Source: Anaerolineales bacterium (GTDB taxonomy: Bacteria > Chloroflexota > Anaerolineae > 4572-78 > J111). Taken from it: DNA of 64,000 nucleotides. The position numbers and the translations under genes were made by a program. The stretch is from assembly GCA_015075185.1 (NCBI GenBank), contig JABTUW010000008.1, positions 247,100 through 311,099 on the forward strand. The letters are read 5' to 3'. Below are positions 30,749-41,674 of this stretch, piece by piece (within the stretch, counting starts at the first letter, position 1; every line of letters begins with the position of its first letter). A model generated the notes under the pieces. It did no database searches and was not told the DNA's origin. It was given only the letters and a program-made list of their open reading frames with translations.

Positions 30749-32430
30749 TGAAACTTGCGCTTTGAACAGTGGCTGGTCGATACCATCGTCCAGATGACCC
30801 TGAACCCAATTTGAGCGACGGTGAGGTTGAAGTAGGGCGCAACGCGATGCTGCCATTGCTAAGTTTGCCTTGACCCAACTTTAGGAACGTCGTTATGAAG
30901 GTGTTTTGACCCACAGCGCCTATCAGACATTGGGTGGTGTGACTGGGGCACTCAACCGTTGAGCTGATCAAAGCTATTATCAATTGAACTCTCATCAACA
31001 TCGTTTGGCCGCTCGCATTTTCACTGATCTGATTTATTTGGGCGATGAAGAGGTTTACCGACCAGTCGTCAGCGACATAGTCTGACCGAACTATGTCGTC
31101 AACCAGAGGAACGTGAAACTGTTCATAACTTGTACGACATTTCGCTGACGCCCGACTTTTGGTTGTGGACCGCGATGAGCAGACTGGTCAGAGAAAGTGG
31201 AATTATCCGACGCATTGTTGCCGCGCTGGGCTGGTTGCGTAATTGGATTGGTTGAGGATCAGAATTTTGCTATGGCGTCAGCGGCTAGATGAACGGTTGC
31301 AGGGGTGGCGGGAGAAGGGAAAGACAGAGGTTACTGCTGTCGCGGTGCTTCTCTGGCGAAGGAGCGTTGGTTAGTCGATAGAGCTACCGATCTGAAGCAA
31401 ATCGAGCAAACTTACATTCAAGCGGTGTGGAATCTTCGGGAACAGGAGCGTCAGGCTCAAGAACAACTACGGTACAGGACCATTATTGGCGCTGGCTTAT
31501 TGGCTGGTATTGTTATTGTGATTATGCTAGCTGTCTTCGCCTGGGTGCAGCGAAATCAGGCTAATGCTAATTTAATTTGGCCGGGACGGCTGTTGTTGCG
31601 GCTACTTCTAATGCTCGTCGTGAAGAAGCTGAAGTCGAAGATCATGCGGAAATACAACGCCAGGACTTATGGCGCTCAATTAGCGGCGCAGTCAGAGCTT
31701 GTCGTCAGCAACCACATTTTGCTACCCAAAGCTATTGTTAGCTGTCGAATCATTGAAGCGTAATCAACTGCTCAGAGTTCTCGGCCTTGACAGAGCATTA
31801 CTCCTGTACCTAACTGATTATCTCGGCCCACCTCATCAGTTGGGGCCTGATATTTTAGCCCAAACAGAAATGGGTTGCTTCGATCAATAGAAAATACACT
31901 TGAAATATGGGATATAGAAGGGGGTAACACTATTGCCCAATTAGTACACTCAGAAAAAGAAGTAAACTCCATGGCATTTAGTCCGGATGGCAACTTAATA
32001 GCTTCGATTGGGAACTGTCGGTAGTTGCTGAATGTTGGCAAGTATATATGTGGCAGACATCAAGTGGACGGCAGATTGCTAAAGCATCAGTATCTATAGA
32101 TTATATTGAGGACATTGTATTTAGCCTGATGGAACCAAGTTAGCTGTTATAGTCACTGTAATGAAATCTTGTTCAAGGTTAATTTGGCAATTTAGAACAG
32201 GAATAAACCGTACAAGTGATTATTGAAGATGAAGAGACATCAGATTTCAGGATACAAGTCAAGCACTTTGACTAATAGCAAGCATATTATTTGATTGCGA
32301 GGAATTTCGATCTAATCAAGTCAGGGGTCTCAAATTATTTCGACTATTACGTCGATACGAGAACTGGGTTAGAAGTTGAAAGATTGAGGATGAACATGGG
32401 ACTGAGGATTGTCAGCCCAACAATAAGTTT
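30749..32430 (+). pseudogene. T1: broken middle (winged helix, transmembrane helix, first WD40 blades)
   Basis: Frames here alternate: FEQWLVDTIV, VGRNAMLPLL, GVLTHSAYQTLGGVTGAL and LAARIFTDLIYLGDEE reproduce the winged-helix part seen intact in T4 and T5. A 31305-31763 frame carries the membrane helix IIGAGLLAGIVIVIMLAVFA. Near 31880 WD40 sequence begins (LEIWDIEGGNTIAQL, EVNSMAFSPDGNLIA) and is broken again. At least eight indels or stops are needed to connect T1's halves. Confidence 0.55.
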
Positions 32431-34398
32431 ATGCTACTGCAAACATTAGTGGCAAAAGTTATAATATGGGACTCAAGCTCTGGTGAAGAATTAGGTGTTT
32501 TTGATCACGACCATAGCATAAAAGTAGCGTCGTTTAGCGCTGATAGTAGATTACTTGTGACTATGGGTCAAAATTCAGCGTATATATGGAATTTTTTAAA
32601 TGAACAAGAGCCTTTGAAATTAGATCATGATGATATAGTTACAGCGGTTACCTTCGACGCGAACAATGATTTTTTAGCTACCACTAAACAAGACCGTATT
32701 GTAACTATTTGGGATGCTCACTCCGGTAAAGAGTTGTCTCAAATATTACTTGACGGCTGGGCAAGATATAGTACATTTAGTCCTGATAATAAACTGATTG
32801 CCATAGTCGAACAAAATTCATCTTCCCCTTCACAATATTTCCCTGACACAACACGAATATGGGACATTATTTCGGGAAAAGAAGTTTATCGAATTGCACA
32901 TAATGGATTTGTTTCAAAAGTCGAATTCAATAGGCCTGGGACACTGATTTACGCAGCCGATAGGGCTAATCAGCCTGGTGGAATAAGTCGTTTTAACGTT
33001 TGGAGGTTAAGTCATCAGGATCAAGTAGAAATCAATTTTACAACGAATCAAACATATTTAACTTCTAGAACATTTACTCCAAATAGTAAAAGATTAATAT
33101 TGAGTGGTAATTGTTTTCCAAATGATTCTTGTACCTCCTCCCTGTATGTCTGGAATATCTCGGACGAACATTCAGTTAATCAATTAACAACATCAAAGGG
33201 TTTAATTAGGGGAGTAGCTCTTGAACCAAATAGCTTATTAATTGGATGGGTGGAAATATGCTCTTCTGGTTCTTGTCCAATCACTACCCACATATGGAGT
33301 CTAAGTAATACGCAAGAAGTTGCTCAGCTAGAACATCACCAGAGAAATCCTGATAATTTACTTATTAAATTTAGTTCTGATGGGGAAAGATTGATATCAG
33401 CAGGGGTGTGTGATCGTTATGAGCAAAATTGCTTCACAGAAATTTATATTTGGAATATTATTACCAACAGTGAGGTTGCTCATTTTCGAGAGATGCAAGG
33501 GCGAACTGTGGAGATCAGTAATAAAGGAAACTTGGTTGCATTGGGCAAGGAAAATGGGGATATTACAATTTGGGAAACACAAAACGGGCATAAGAGCTAT
33601 CAGTTGACTCATGGTGGTGAAGTAAGCAAACTCGCCTTCTCTCAAAATGAGCAATTCTTGGCCTCAGCAAACCACTGTCCTGGTGTCATGCCCTGCTTGA
33701 CTACCATTAAGATTTGGGAATTGGGTAATAAACATGAAACTGGTCAGCTAACTTATTTTGACCCTGGTGAACGATCTGGCTCTGTGGGAGAATCTTTTGT
33801 TGAGTTTAGTCCAGATGGAAAATGGTTAATCTTAGGCAGGCCTAACCTGGTCATAATGTGGGACTTTGAAACAAGAGAAAAAGTTTTAGAACTGAACTTA
33901 GCTCAAGGAAATCATTTCAAGGGTCAAATTCCAAAAGTCGTCTTTAGTCCAGACGGCAAGAGATTAGCTATTGGATACAAAGATAGAGTTGTACGCGTCT
34001 TAGATGTTCAAACTAGAAAGGAGATCTCTCGAGTTCTGCACAGTGATGCAGTGAGTACTTTAGCTTTCAGCCCAGACGGCAACTGGATAGTATCAGGTGA
34101 ACATTGTATAGATACTTGCCCTGCAACAGTGCGTATATGGAATGTTGAGACGGGAAAAGAGATTAAACAAATAATTCACAATGATACTATATCGAGTGCA
34201 TATTTTAGCCCGGATGGAAAATTTTTGGTTTCCAGTGGTGGAAATAACCTAAAGCTATCATTATGGCACCCAGATGACTTAATCAAAATGGCTTGTAAGC
34301 GGCTGAACCGTAACTTAACTCAGGCAGAATGGGCTCAGTTCCTTCCAAACGATAAATACGAACTCACCTGTCCTAACTTAGGAGAGCCGAAGGAATAA
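32431..34398 (+). CDS. T1: WD40 propeller with Cys-pair loops and conserved C-terminal tail
   Basis: 655 open codons, AT-rich compared with the protease/NTPase part. About 13 WD40 blades (VIIWDSSSGEELG, ITIWETQNGHK, VRIWNVETGKE). Five blades carry an extra loop with two close cysteines just before the last strand: NCFPNDSC, ICSSGSC, VCDRYEQNC, HCPGVMPC, HCIDTC. The tail DDLIKMACKRLNRNLTQAEW ... TCPNLGEPKE is shared with T2-T5. Since a membrane helix lies between NTPase and propeller, paired cysteines fit an extracytoplasmic propeller. TAA 34396-34398 overlaps the ATG of T2. Confidence 0.75.
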   Translation: MLLQTLVAKVIIWDSSSGEELGVFDHDHSIKVASFSADSRLLVTMGQNSAYIWNFLNEQEPLKLDHDDIVTAVTFDANNDFLATTKQDRIVTIWDAHSGKELSQILLDGWARYSTFSPDNKLIAIVEQNSSSPSQYFPDTTRIWDIISGKEVYRIAHNGFVSKVEFNRPGTLIYAADRANQPGGISRFNVWRLSHQDQVEINFTTNQTYLTSRTFTPNSKRLILSGNCFPNDSCTSSLYVWNISDEHSVNQLTTSKGLIRGVALEPNSLLIGWVEICSSGSCPITTHIWSLSNTQEVAQLEHHQRNPDNLLIKFSSDGERLISAGVCDRYEQNCFTEIYIWNIITNSEVAHFREMQGRTVEISNKGNLVALGKENGDITIWETQNGHKSYQLTHGGEVSKLAFSQNEQFLASANHCPGVMPCLTTIKIWELGNKHETGQLTYFDPGERSGSVGESFVEFSPDGKWLILGRPNLVIMWDFETREKVLELNLAQGNHFKGQIPKVVFSPDGKRLAIGYKDRVVRVLDVQTRKEISRVLHSDAVSTLAFSPDGNWIVSGEHCIDTCPATVRIWNVETGKEIKQIIHNDTISSAYFSPDGKFLVSSGGNNLKLSLWHPDDLIKMACKRLNRNLTQAEWAQFLPNDKYELTCPNLGEPKE

Positions 34399-35696
34399 TG
34401 GGGCTTACTACAAGCATTGTTCGTATCATTAAAATAGCTGGAGACACAATTGGTGCTGGTTTTATCCTCACTGATGACGGCCTTATCGCTACCTGCGCCC
34501 ATGTCGTTGCAAATGCTGGGGTAAGGCCAGGGGAGACGGTCAAAATCGTCTTTCACTACACAGGCGAAGAGCGACAAGCTGTCGTTGAAGCTGAGTGGTG
34601 GCGTAAACCCGAAGCTGAAGATGTCGCCATTCTCAGACTAATTGGTGAGTTACCTGAGCCGGTGAAACCCTTGCCACTTGGCACTTCCGCTGGTGCGGCC
34701 AGTCATCCCTTTGAAACGATGGGCTTTCCGCCCACAAACCCAACCGGCGGGATTCTGGGCAGCGGCATGATTTTGGGTCAAACCAAGATCAACGAGATGC
34801 TGGTGCTGCAGCTCCGTAGCCAGGAAGTGACTGGTGGATTCAGTGGCGCACCGGTTTGGGATTGCATCACACGTCGGGTAGTAGGAATGGTCACGGCCAC
34901 TGCTGATCCGGATGGCCGCTGGCGGCTGGCTGAAACGGCTTTCATTACTCCCACCGAAACCCTGCACCAGGTTTGTCCCGATTTACAACTCGCTGACATC
35001 TGCCCTTATCGCGGACTGACCGCTTTTACCGAAAGCGACGCCAAATTTTTCTTTGGCCGCGAAATATTGGTAAGCAGCCTGGTCACTCACTTGCGGCAAA
35101 ATCCTCGCTTTCTGGCAGTAGTTGGTCCTTCCGGCAGTGGCAAATCATCCTTGGTACAGGCTGGACTGGTGCCTGCGTTACGCCAGGGTAGACTACCAGA
35201 AAGTTCAGCCTGGTACATAATAACATTTCGTCCAGGCTCTAATCCCTTTGTTGCCTTACCTGATGCAGGACCTTACTTCTCTTTAGAGAATGAACTGGAA
35301 TTGACCATCCAGCAGTTCTTCGATTCGCATCAAGATGTAAAGCGACTGGTTCTATTCATTGATCAGTTTGAAGAACTATTTGCCCTTTGTTCTGAACCGG
35401 TACAAGACCAATTTATGAGTAAATTGTCCACTTTACTTAAGAGCAGCCTTCCTATAACCGTGATTTTAACTCTCCGTGCTGATTTTTATGGCTATCTCCT
35501 GCATCACAACTCTCTAATTGAATGGCTCAAAATCGGTCAGGTCAATGTGCCCCCGATAAGTGCGACAGATTTGCAAGCTATTATCGAGGAGCCGGCCAAG
35601 CAAGTAGGCCTTCGCTTCGAACCGGGCTTAGTCGATATCATTACAGCAGAAGCATCTCAAATTGATCAACCTTACCATTACTTGAGTCAATGTTAA
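34398..35696 (+). CDS. T2: trypsin-like protease plus nSTAND1 NTPase
   Basis: The ATG at 34398 overlaps the T1 stop by one base (TAATG), so translation is coupled. Protease: ATCAHVV, EDVAILRL, GGFSGAPVWD, complete. The domain is nearly identical to those of T1 and T5 (GELPEPVKPLPLG, GFPPTNPTGGILG). NTPase: FFFGREILV, Walker A GPSGSGKSS, Walker B LVLFIDQFEELF, TLRADFYGYL. The frame breaks at about 35690 (YHYLSQC); the next 250 bases hold the winged-helix region in other frames (QLWERREDG, QRVFTRLVHFGGGEA). Confidence 0.8.
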   Translation: MGLTTSIVRIIKIAGDTIGAGFILTDDGLIATCAHVVANAGVRPGETVKIVFHYTGEERQAVVEAEWWRKPEAEDVAILRLIGELPEPVKPLPLGTSAGAASHPFETMGFPPTNPTGGILGSGMILGQTKINEMLVLQLRSQEVTGGFSGAPVWDCITRRVVGMVTATADPDGRWRLAETAFITPTETLHQVCPDLQLADICPYRGLTAFTESDAKFFFGREILVSSLVTHLRQNPRFLAVVGPSGSGKSSLVQAGLVPALRQGRLPESSAWYIITFRPGSNPFVALPDAGPYFSLENELELTIQQFFDSHQDVKRLVLFIDQFEELFALCSEPVQDQFMSKLSTLLKSSLPITVILTLRADFYGYLLHHNSLIEWLKIGQVNVPPISATDLQAIIEEPAKQVGLRFEPGLVDIITAEASQIDQPYHYLSQC

Positions 35697-35948
35697 CCAA
35701 CTCTGGGAACGACGAGAAGATGGATAATGACCCATGGAATTATCAGCGATAGGCAAGGTAGCTGAGCTATTGGACAGTGGGCCGAGGATACCTACACTAG
35801 ATTGAATGCTGACGAAGAAAGATAGGCTCAACGAGTCTTTACACGACTAGTTCACTTCGGTGGAGGGGAAGCCGCTGATACCCGGCATCAACGTAAGCTG
35901 GTTGAGTTAGTCACCTCTTCGGATGAGGAAAACGTAATCCACCAGTTA

Positions 35949-38558
35949 GTGCGGCGGCTTGCTTCAGACAAACGATTACTGGTAACGGATGGCAGCTTGG
36001 CTACAGGGGAAGGCAAAGTCGAGATCATTCACGATGCCTTACTACGTGAGTGGAAAAGGTTATATCACTGGATTTCTGAACAACGAGAGTTCTATTTGTG
36101 GCGACAAAGATTGGATGAAAGATTGCGTGAATGGCAGCAGGATAAAGGAGAGTTGCTTCATGGTGTAACTTTATCTGAGGCAGAGCATTGGTTTGCTGAG
36201 AAGTCGGGCGAACTAAGTAAGACAGAATGGGCTTATATTCAACAGAGTTTGAGTCTCCGTGAACAAGAACAAAAAGCAGAGATGCGACGACGGCGGTCAA
36301 TCTTAATTGCATCAGCTATTACTGCGCTAATCTTTTCAATCCTGGCCCTAGTGGGATTTTGGCAAAGAAATATTGCCCAACGGGAAAATCGGATTTTTCT
36401 AGCTCAGTCATTAGCCTCCACTGCTTCCAGCATTATAGAACGTACCAATAACAGTGAATTAGCAGCTTTACTCGTCATCGAAGCCCTGCGCATAAATAAC
36501 CGCGAGGGCGGCACTTTACAAAGTTTAATTGACAGTACGCTGCGCGAGATATTAACTAAACCTTATTTCAAGACTAGTCTGACTGGCCACGAGTTCGGGG
36601 TCAATTCATTAGCATTCAGTCCCGATGGATCACTTCTCGCTTCCGCCAGCAGCGATCGGACAATCCGGCTTTGGAAACTGCATGATCTCACTCAACCTCC
36701 TACTGTTCTCACTGGAAAATCACTTGAGGTCCTATCCTTAGCTTTCAGTCCTGATGGACGTACACTAGCTGGTGGTTATCTATCCGGAGTACAGTTGTGG
36801 CATCTTGATGATCTGACTGCACCTCCGCAAGATTTATCAGGTTGTGAGGGTAGGATAGATTCAATAACATTTAGCCCTGACAGAAACACCTTAGCTGCTT
36901 CGACTTACCCTGTTTCTTATCCTTCCTCTGTCAGACCAAGTGGGACGTTCTGCGTTTGGGATTTACAGGATCTGATGAGACCGCCTCTTAGATTAATTCA
37001 GCATGAGAATGAGGTGCTATCAATAGCATTCAGCCCAGATGGTCAGAGGCTCGCCAGTGCAAGTTATAAAATCATTCAGCTATGGGACGTGCAAAATCCA
37101 AGTTCAACGCCAATTACTTTAACCGGTCACGATAGCTGGATTCGTTCAGTGACATTTAGTCCAGATGGTCAGATGCTCGCCTCTGCCAGTGACGATCGAA
37201 CTGTTCGTCTTTGGAGATTGCGCGACCTTATTTCCGCCCCTTTAACCCTCACTGGTCACAAATCCTCAGTTAGATCGGTAGCTTTTAGCCATAATGGTTT
37301 ACTTCTTGCATCTGGTAGCAGTGATCACACGATTCGTTTATGGAATTTATCAGATTTGACTACCCCTCCTACAGTCTTGACTGGCCATAATCTGGGTATA
37401 AATTCAGTTGCTTTTAATCCGAATGAATTACTTCTAGCATCTACTGGTATGGATAGAGTAATTCATCTGTGGGATTTAGATTATGTGAAAGCTTCTCCTA
37501 TTACCGTAACTGATCCTGAGGATCAAGTAAATTCAGTAGCTTATAGCCCAGATGGAACTCTGGCCATGGCAAAAGATGATCAAACTATTCAGCTAGTACA
37601 CTTGAGCAACTTGGAAGCCACTCCAACTATATTATCTGGTCCTAAGGACCGGATTCGTTCAGTCGCTTTCAGTCCTGATGGGGTCACAATTGCAGCAACC
37701 ACTGATGACCAATCTGTCTACTTGTGGGATTTAAATGATCTTGCGACTGTACATGCCCTTCGAGTCTCTGAGATATCTGTTCTCAGTGGTGAACCTAATG
37801 GAGACCCACTAATTTTCCATCCAAATGGACACCTGTTAGCTTCCGGTGCTCTTGAGCACTATATTTATTTATGGGATTTGCGTAATCTAGATGTGCCCCC
37901 AAATATCCTAACTGGCCCTAATCATCCGTATAATACCAACTGGGTTTCTTCACTGGCGTTCAGTCCGAATGGAGTAACTCTGGTATCAGGAAATAGTGAT
38001 GGACCTATTGAACTGTGGGATTGGAATAACCCCACCGTGCCTCCTATTATTCTTACCGGTCACACTTTAGATAAGCACCAAAAAGGAGTTTGGTCGGTAG
38101 CATTTAGTCCTGATGGCGAGACTCTCGCCTCCGCTGGTGGTGATCAGACAATTCACTTGTGGGATATGAATGATCTTTCAAGAGATCCCATTATCTTAGC
38201 CAACCAGGAGACTACAGCAAACTCAATTATCTTTAGTCCTGATAGATCAGTCCTTGCTTCTGGCAATAATGATGGAACTATCCGAATGTGGGATTTGAAT
38301 GATCTAACCGCTCCACCAACGATAGTGACTGCCTTTGATAACTCCATAGAGGCATTAGCATTCAGCCCAGATGGTACATCTTTGGCTGCAGTTAGCAGTG
38401 ATGGGAGTGTCCAGATTTGGATTGCTCGGATCGATATACTGGTTGATATGGCCTGCCAGCAAGTGCATCGCAATTTAACAAAGATTGAATGGTCAATATA
38501 CTTACCAGGCGAGTCTTATCATAAAAGCTGCCCCAATCTGCCAGGTTCTGAGGAGTAG
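35949..38558 (+). CDS. T2: winged-helix end, transmembrane helix, WD40 propeller and tail
   Basis: An internal open frame of 869 codons. It starts in the winged-helix part (DKRLLVTDG, EIIHDALLREWKRL) and crosses RRRRS into the membrane helix ILIASAITALIFSILALVGF at about residue 120. The basic residues before the helix favour a cytoplasmic N-side. A helical stalk (SELAALLVIEALRI) leads to about 14 WD40 blades with a D-L-x-x-P-P-x-x-L-T-G-H signature between blades. The tail is DMACQQVHRNLTKIEW ... SCPNLPGSEE. Only one frame gap (35.69-35.95 kb) separates it from the T2 protease/NTPase. Confidence 0.8.
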   Translation: MRRLASDKRLLVTDGSLATGEGKVEIIHDALLREWKRLYHWISEQREFYLWRQRLDERLREWQQDKGELLHGVTLSEAEHWFAEKSGELSKTEWAYIQQSLSLREQEQKAEMRRRRSILIASAITALIFSILALVGFWQRNIAQRENRIFLAQSLASTASSIIERTNNSELAALLVIEALRINNREGGTLQSLIDSTLREILTKPYFKTSLTGHEFGVNSLAFSPDGSLLASASSDRTIRLWKLHDLTQPPTVLTGKSLEVLSLAFSPDGRTLAGGYLSGVQLWHLDDLTAPPQDLSGCEGRIDSITFSPDRNTLAASTYPVSYPSSVRPSGTFCVWDLQDLMRPPLRLIQHENEVLSIAFSPDGQRLASASYKIIQLWDVQNPSSTPITLTGHDSWIRSVTFSPDGQMLASASDDRTVRLWRLRDLISAPLTLTGHKSSVRSVAFSHNGLLLASGSSDHTIRLWNLSDLTTPPTVLTGHNLGINSVAFNPNELLLASTGMDRVIHLWDLDYVKASPITVTDPEDQVNSVAYSPDGTLAMAKDDQTIQLVHLSNLEATPTILSGPKDRIRSVAFSPDGVTIAATTDDQSVYLWDLNDLATVHALRVSEISVLSGEPNGDPLIFHPNGHLLASGALEHYIYLWDLRNLDVPPNILTGPNHPYNTNWVSSLAFSPNGVTLVSGNSDGPIELWDWNNPTVPPIILTGHTLDKHQKGVWSVAFSPDGETLASAGGDQTIHLWDMNDLSRDPIILANQETTANSIIFSPDRSVLASGNNDGTIRMWDLNDLTAPPTIVTAFDNSIEALAFSPDGTSLAAVSSDGSVQIWIARIDILVDMACQQVHRNLTKIEWSIYLPGESYHKSCPNLPGSEE

Positions 38559-38560
38559 TA

Positions 38561-39907
38561 ATGGATTTTGTCACCAGTATTGTCCGAATCCTCAATACGA
38601 GCGGTCAATCTGTTGGCACCGGTTTCGTCCTCACGGATGAGGGCCTGATCGCCACTTGTGCCCATGTCATTGAGACTGCTGGTGGGGCACCAGGCGACAC
38701 ACTGGAAATTGTCTTCCATCATAGGGGCGAGGAAGCCATTGCTATCGTCGATCCTGATAGTTGGTGTGACCCACAAGCCGAAGATGTCGCTATTCTACAT
38801 CTAAAAGCACCACTTCCTAAGGGTATAGCTCCTTTGCCACTGAGAAATTCTACCGGGGCAACAGGACAGACTTTCCACACTTTCGGTTTCCCCAATACTA
38901 AGCCCGTAGAGGGTATGGCAGGTAAATGCGAGATCGTTGGCCGGACCACGGAAGGCGGCTTCCCTGTTCTGCAACTACGTAGTAGTGAGATTACCCTTGG
39001 ATTCAGCGGCGCACCGGTGTGGGACGAGCTGCAACATGCCGTTATTGGCCTGATTGTCAGCATTACTCGCCCAGACAGCTATGGACGGATGAGTGAGACA
39101 GCCTTCATTATTCCGGTTGAGACATTACGAAAGATTTGTCCCGAGCTACGTTTACCTGAGCTTTGTCCTTACCGAGGTCTTGAAATTTTCGAAGTTGACC
39201 ATGCAGACTACTACTTTGGCCGGGAGGCTGCTATACGAGAGTTATTGCACCTCCTCAGTCTTCGGGACTTTGTTGCGGTAGTAGGTGTTTCTGGTAGTGG
39301 TAAGTCGTCGTTGGTACAAGCTGGATTGGCGAAAGGGTTACAAACTTGGTCCGTTCCTGGGCTGGTAGAGCGCCCCCATTGTCTGTTCGCCCCTGGTAAC
39401 ACACCGTTGCTAAACTTAATATTAGCTTTGGCTGGGCTACCCAAGCAAAATATTAAGCGTCTAGCCAAATCATTTAACATTCAGATGCAGGCATTGATGA
39501 AAGAAGGGGACGCACGCCGTAAAGCCAACGAGGCCCTTAATACTCAGTCTCCGAAAACTCTAGCGATGGTGCTGCGAAACCTCTCTCAGTCCAAAGGGTT
39601 GCTTCTGATTGTTGATCAGTTTGAACGACTCTATACAGAATGTCAGGATGAGGTCATCCGCAATCAGTTCATTGACACGCTGCTGCTCACTGCTGGTGAC
39701 AAAATAAAGGTAATCCTTACTTTACGGGCCGACTTTTATGCCCAAGCCTTGGCCCATACCGGTCTGGCTCACGTTATCAAAGACAACCAGATGACCCTAT
39801 TACCAATGACTGAGATGGAACTTCGCCAGGCGATTGTCGAGCCAGCCAAGACATTGCATCGGGGCTTCCAGCCAGGATTGGTAGAACAACTGATAGCCGA
39901 TGAATGA
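38561..39907 (+). CDS. T3: trypsin-like protease plus nSTAND1 NTPase
   Basis: ATG at 38561, two bases after the T2 stop, with GAGGAG inside the T2 end as ribosome site. Protease: ATCAHVIETAGGAPGD, EDVAILHL, LGFSGAPVWD; it is more diverged than T1, T2 and T5 and closer to the 12.6-kb and 22.97-kb copies in its GFPNTKP loop. NTPase: YYFGREAA, Walker A GVSGSGKSS, Walker B LLIVDQFERLY, TLRADFYAQAL. Between the two motifs it has a roughly 60-residue insertion (KQNIKRLAKSFNIQMQAL) absent from the other four. A frame change near 39900 moves the winged helix into the 39900-40157 frame. Confidence 0.8.
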   Translation: MDFVTSIVRILNTSGQSVGTGFVLTDEGLIATCAHVIETAGGAPGDTLEIVFHHRGEEAIAIVDPDSWCDPQAEDVAILHLKAPLPKGIAPLPLRNSTGATGQTFHTFGFPNTKPVEGMAGKCEIVGRTTEGGFPVLQLRSSEITLGFSGAPVWDELQHAVIGLIVSITRPDSYGRMSETAFIIPVETLRKICPELRLPELCPYRGLEIFEVDHADYYFGREAAIRELLHLLSLRDFVAVVGVSGSGKSSLVQAGLAKGLQTWSVPGLVERPHCLFAPGNTPLLNLILALAGLPKQNIKRLAKSFNIQMQALMKEGDARRKANEALNTQSPKTLAMVLRNLSQSKGLLLIVDQFERLYTECQDEVIRNQFIDTLLLTAGDKIKVILTLRADFYAQALAHTGLAHVIKDNQMTLLPMTEMELRQAIVEPAKTLHRGFQPGLVEQLIADE

Positions 39908-40157
39908 GGCCGGCCGGGATTTGCCCCTACTGGAATTTACCCTTACGGAGTTATGGGAGTGCGACGCTGAAAGCGGTATACTGACACTGGCAAGTTATGA
40001 GAAGCTAGGCTATGACTCTCCGGATGGGGAACATTTCCGGTCTATAGGAGCCATTGCCCAGCGGGCAGAGGAAGTTTGGCAAAACTTGAGCGAAGCCGAT
40101 CAACAGGCGGCAAAACGGATCTTTTTGGGCCTCATCACCCTGGTGTGGTCAAGATGA
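39900..40157 (+). CDS. T3: winged-helix fragment
   Basis: 85 codons, GRDLPLLEFTLTELWECDAE, then ASYEKLGYDSPDG and AIAQRAEEVWQNL, directly continuing the T3 NTPase after a one-base slip. The homologous part of T5 (STILPLLEFALTQLWERR) supports the assignment. The frame then breaks again. Confidence 0.5.
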   Translation: MNEAGRDLPLLEFTLTELWECDAESGILTLASYEKLGYDSPDGEHFRSIGAIAQRAEEVWQNLSEADQQAAKRIFLGLITLVWSR

Positions 40158-41674
40158 AGTCAGGGAAGAAAATGATGGAGGACATTAGCCGCCGAGCCTG
40201 GCAAGCCGAACTCGATAAGCGAGACTCAGCAAGTTGTGGAACAACTGGTGGCAGCCAGGCTACTGACGACGGGAAAGGATCCATTGAGTGAGCAGCCCAC
40301 CGTTGAAGTAGCCCACGAAGCCCCTGATCCGGGCCTGGCCGCGCCTGCAGCAGTGGCTAGCGAACTACCATCCCTTGTTCGCTGGTACAATAGCGAACCA
40401 GCCCCCTTCCTCATCGGTGGCTGGATCTAGGGCGGCACCTCCGATTTTCTCCTGCCGAAGACAATGTTAACCCAGGCGCAGCACTGGCTGAGGCAATATC
40501 CTGACGACCTGTCCGGCTCGCCAGCTGAGTACATCCAGGCCAGCCTGCAGAAGTGGGAACAGGAGCAGGCAGCGCAGGAGCGCGTGCGACGGTGGTTCAC
40601 CGTAGCCGCCGTGGAGCGGCCATTGTATTTCTGGTTCTAGCCCTCCTGGCCTTGGGGCAGCGGAACGAGGCGGAACGACAACGGGTTGAAGCCGAGGCAG
40701 CCCAAGCTACATCAGAAGCACGCCGTGCCGAAGCTGATAAGCAACGCCAACTGGCCGTTGCTCGGCAGTTGGCTGCTCAATCTCAGCTAGCATTGGATAA
40801 TACAGGCGCAGGGCTGGTGCGTAGTGCGCTGTTAGCTATAGAAAGTCGCTGCGGCGCTCTGTCACCTTTGAGGGCGACCAAGCCATACGTCGAGGATTAG
40901 ACTTACTGCCTCGCTCTATGGTCCGTATGATGCACGAGGGTGTGGTGGTAGACATAGACCTTAGCCTCGACGGCAAGTGGCCAGCAACCGGAAGTAGAGA
41001 CGGTACCGGCTCGGGTGTAGGAAACAGCTACCGGTCGGGAAGTGATCCGTGTAAACCCAGAGGCCCAAATAGAAACCGTCACCTTGAGTCTGACGGCAGA
41101 TGGTTGAGACCGGGAGCGGGGATACTATCAGAGTGTGGAATGCAGCCACTGGCAAGGAGTTGACCCGCAGGGTTCGACAGTTTAGTGGATGCCATTGCTT
41201 TCAGTCCTGATAGTAAGTGGCTGGCAACCGGAAACCTGGATGGTGCCGTCCGATTGTGGGAAACGGCCACCAGTCGGGAAGTGCCTCTTATAGGGCACCA
41301 AGATGAGGTACGGGCTGCAACCTTTAGCCCTGATAGTAAATGGTTGGCAAGCGGAAGTTGGGATGGTAGCGCTCGAGTGTGGGAAGTGGCTTCCGGCAAG
41401 AAGTAGCTCACATAATGCACGAGGATGGACTGTTAACTACAGCCTTTAGCCCTGATGGCAAGCGAATAGCAACGGGGAGCCTGACGGTATTGTTCAAGTG
41501 TGGGATGTGACCACCGGTAGAAGTCGCCCGTATGGCTCACTACGGTTCGGTGAAGACTGTAATCTTCAGTCATGACGGCAAGTGGTTAGCGACCGGGGCA
41601 GGAAACTATGATAATAGCGCTCGATATGGGAAGCTGCCACTGGTAGAAGTAGCGCGCATGAAGCACGATGGTGG
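40158..41674 (+). pseudogene. T3: broken linker, transmembrane helix and first WD40 blades
   Basis: Pieces in all frames: VVEQLVAARLLTTGKD, then the membrane helix region (AIVFLVLALLALGQRNEAERQ, about 40620-40680), the stalk RRAEADKQRQLAVARQLAAQ, and WD40 blades such as MDAIAFSPDSKWLATGN with VRLWETATSREV (41185-41406). Around eight indels separate T3's NTPase from the open WD40 frame at 41675. Confidence 0.55.
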
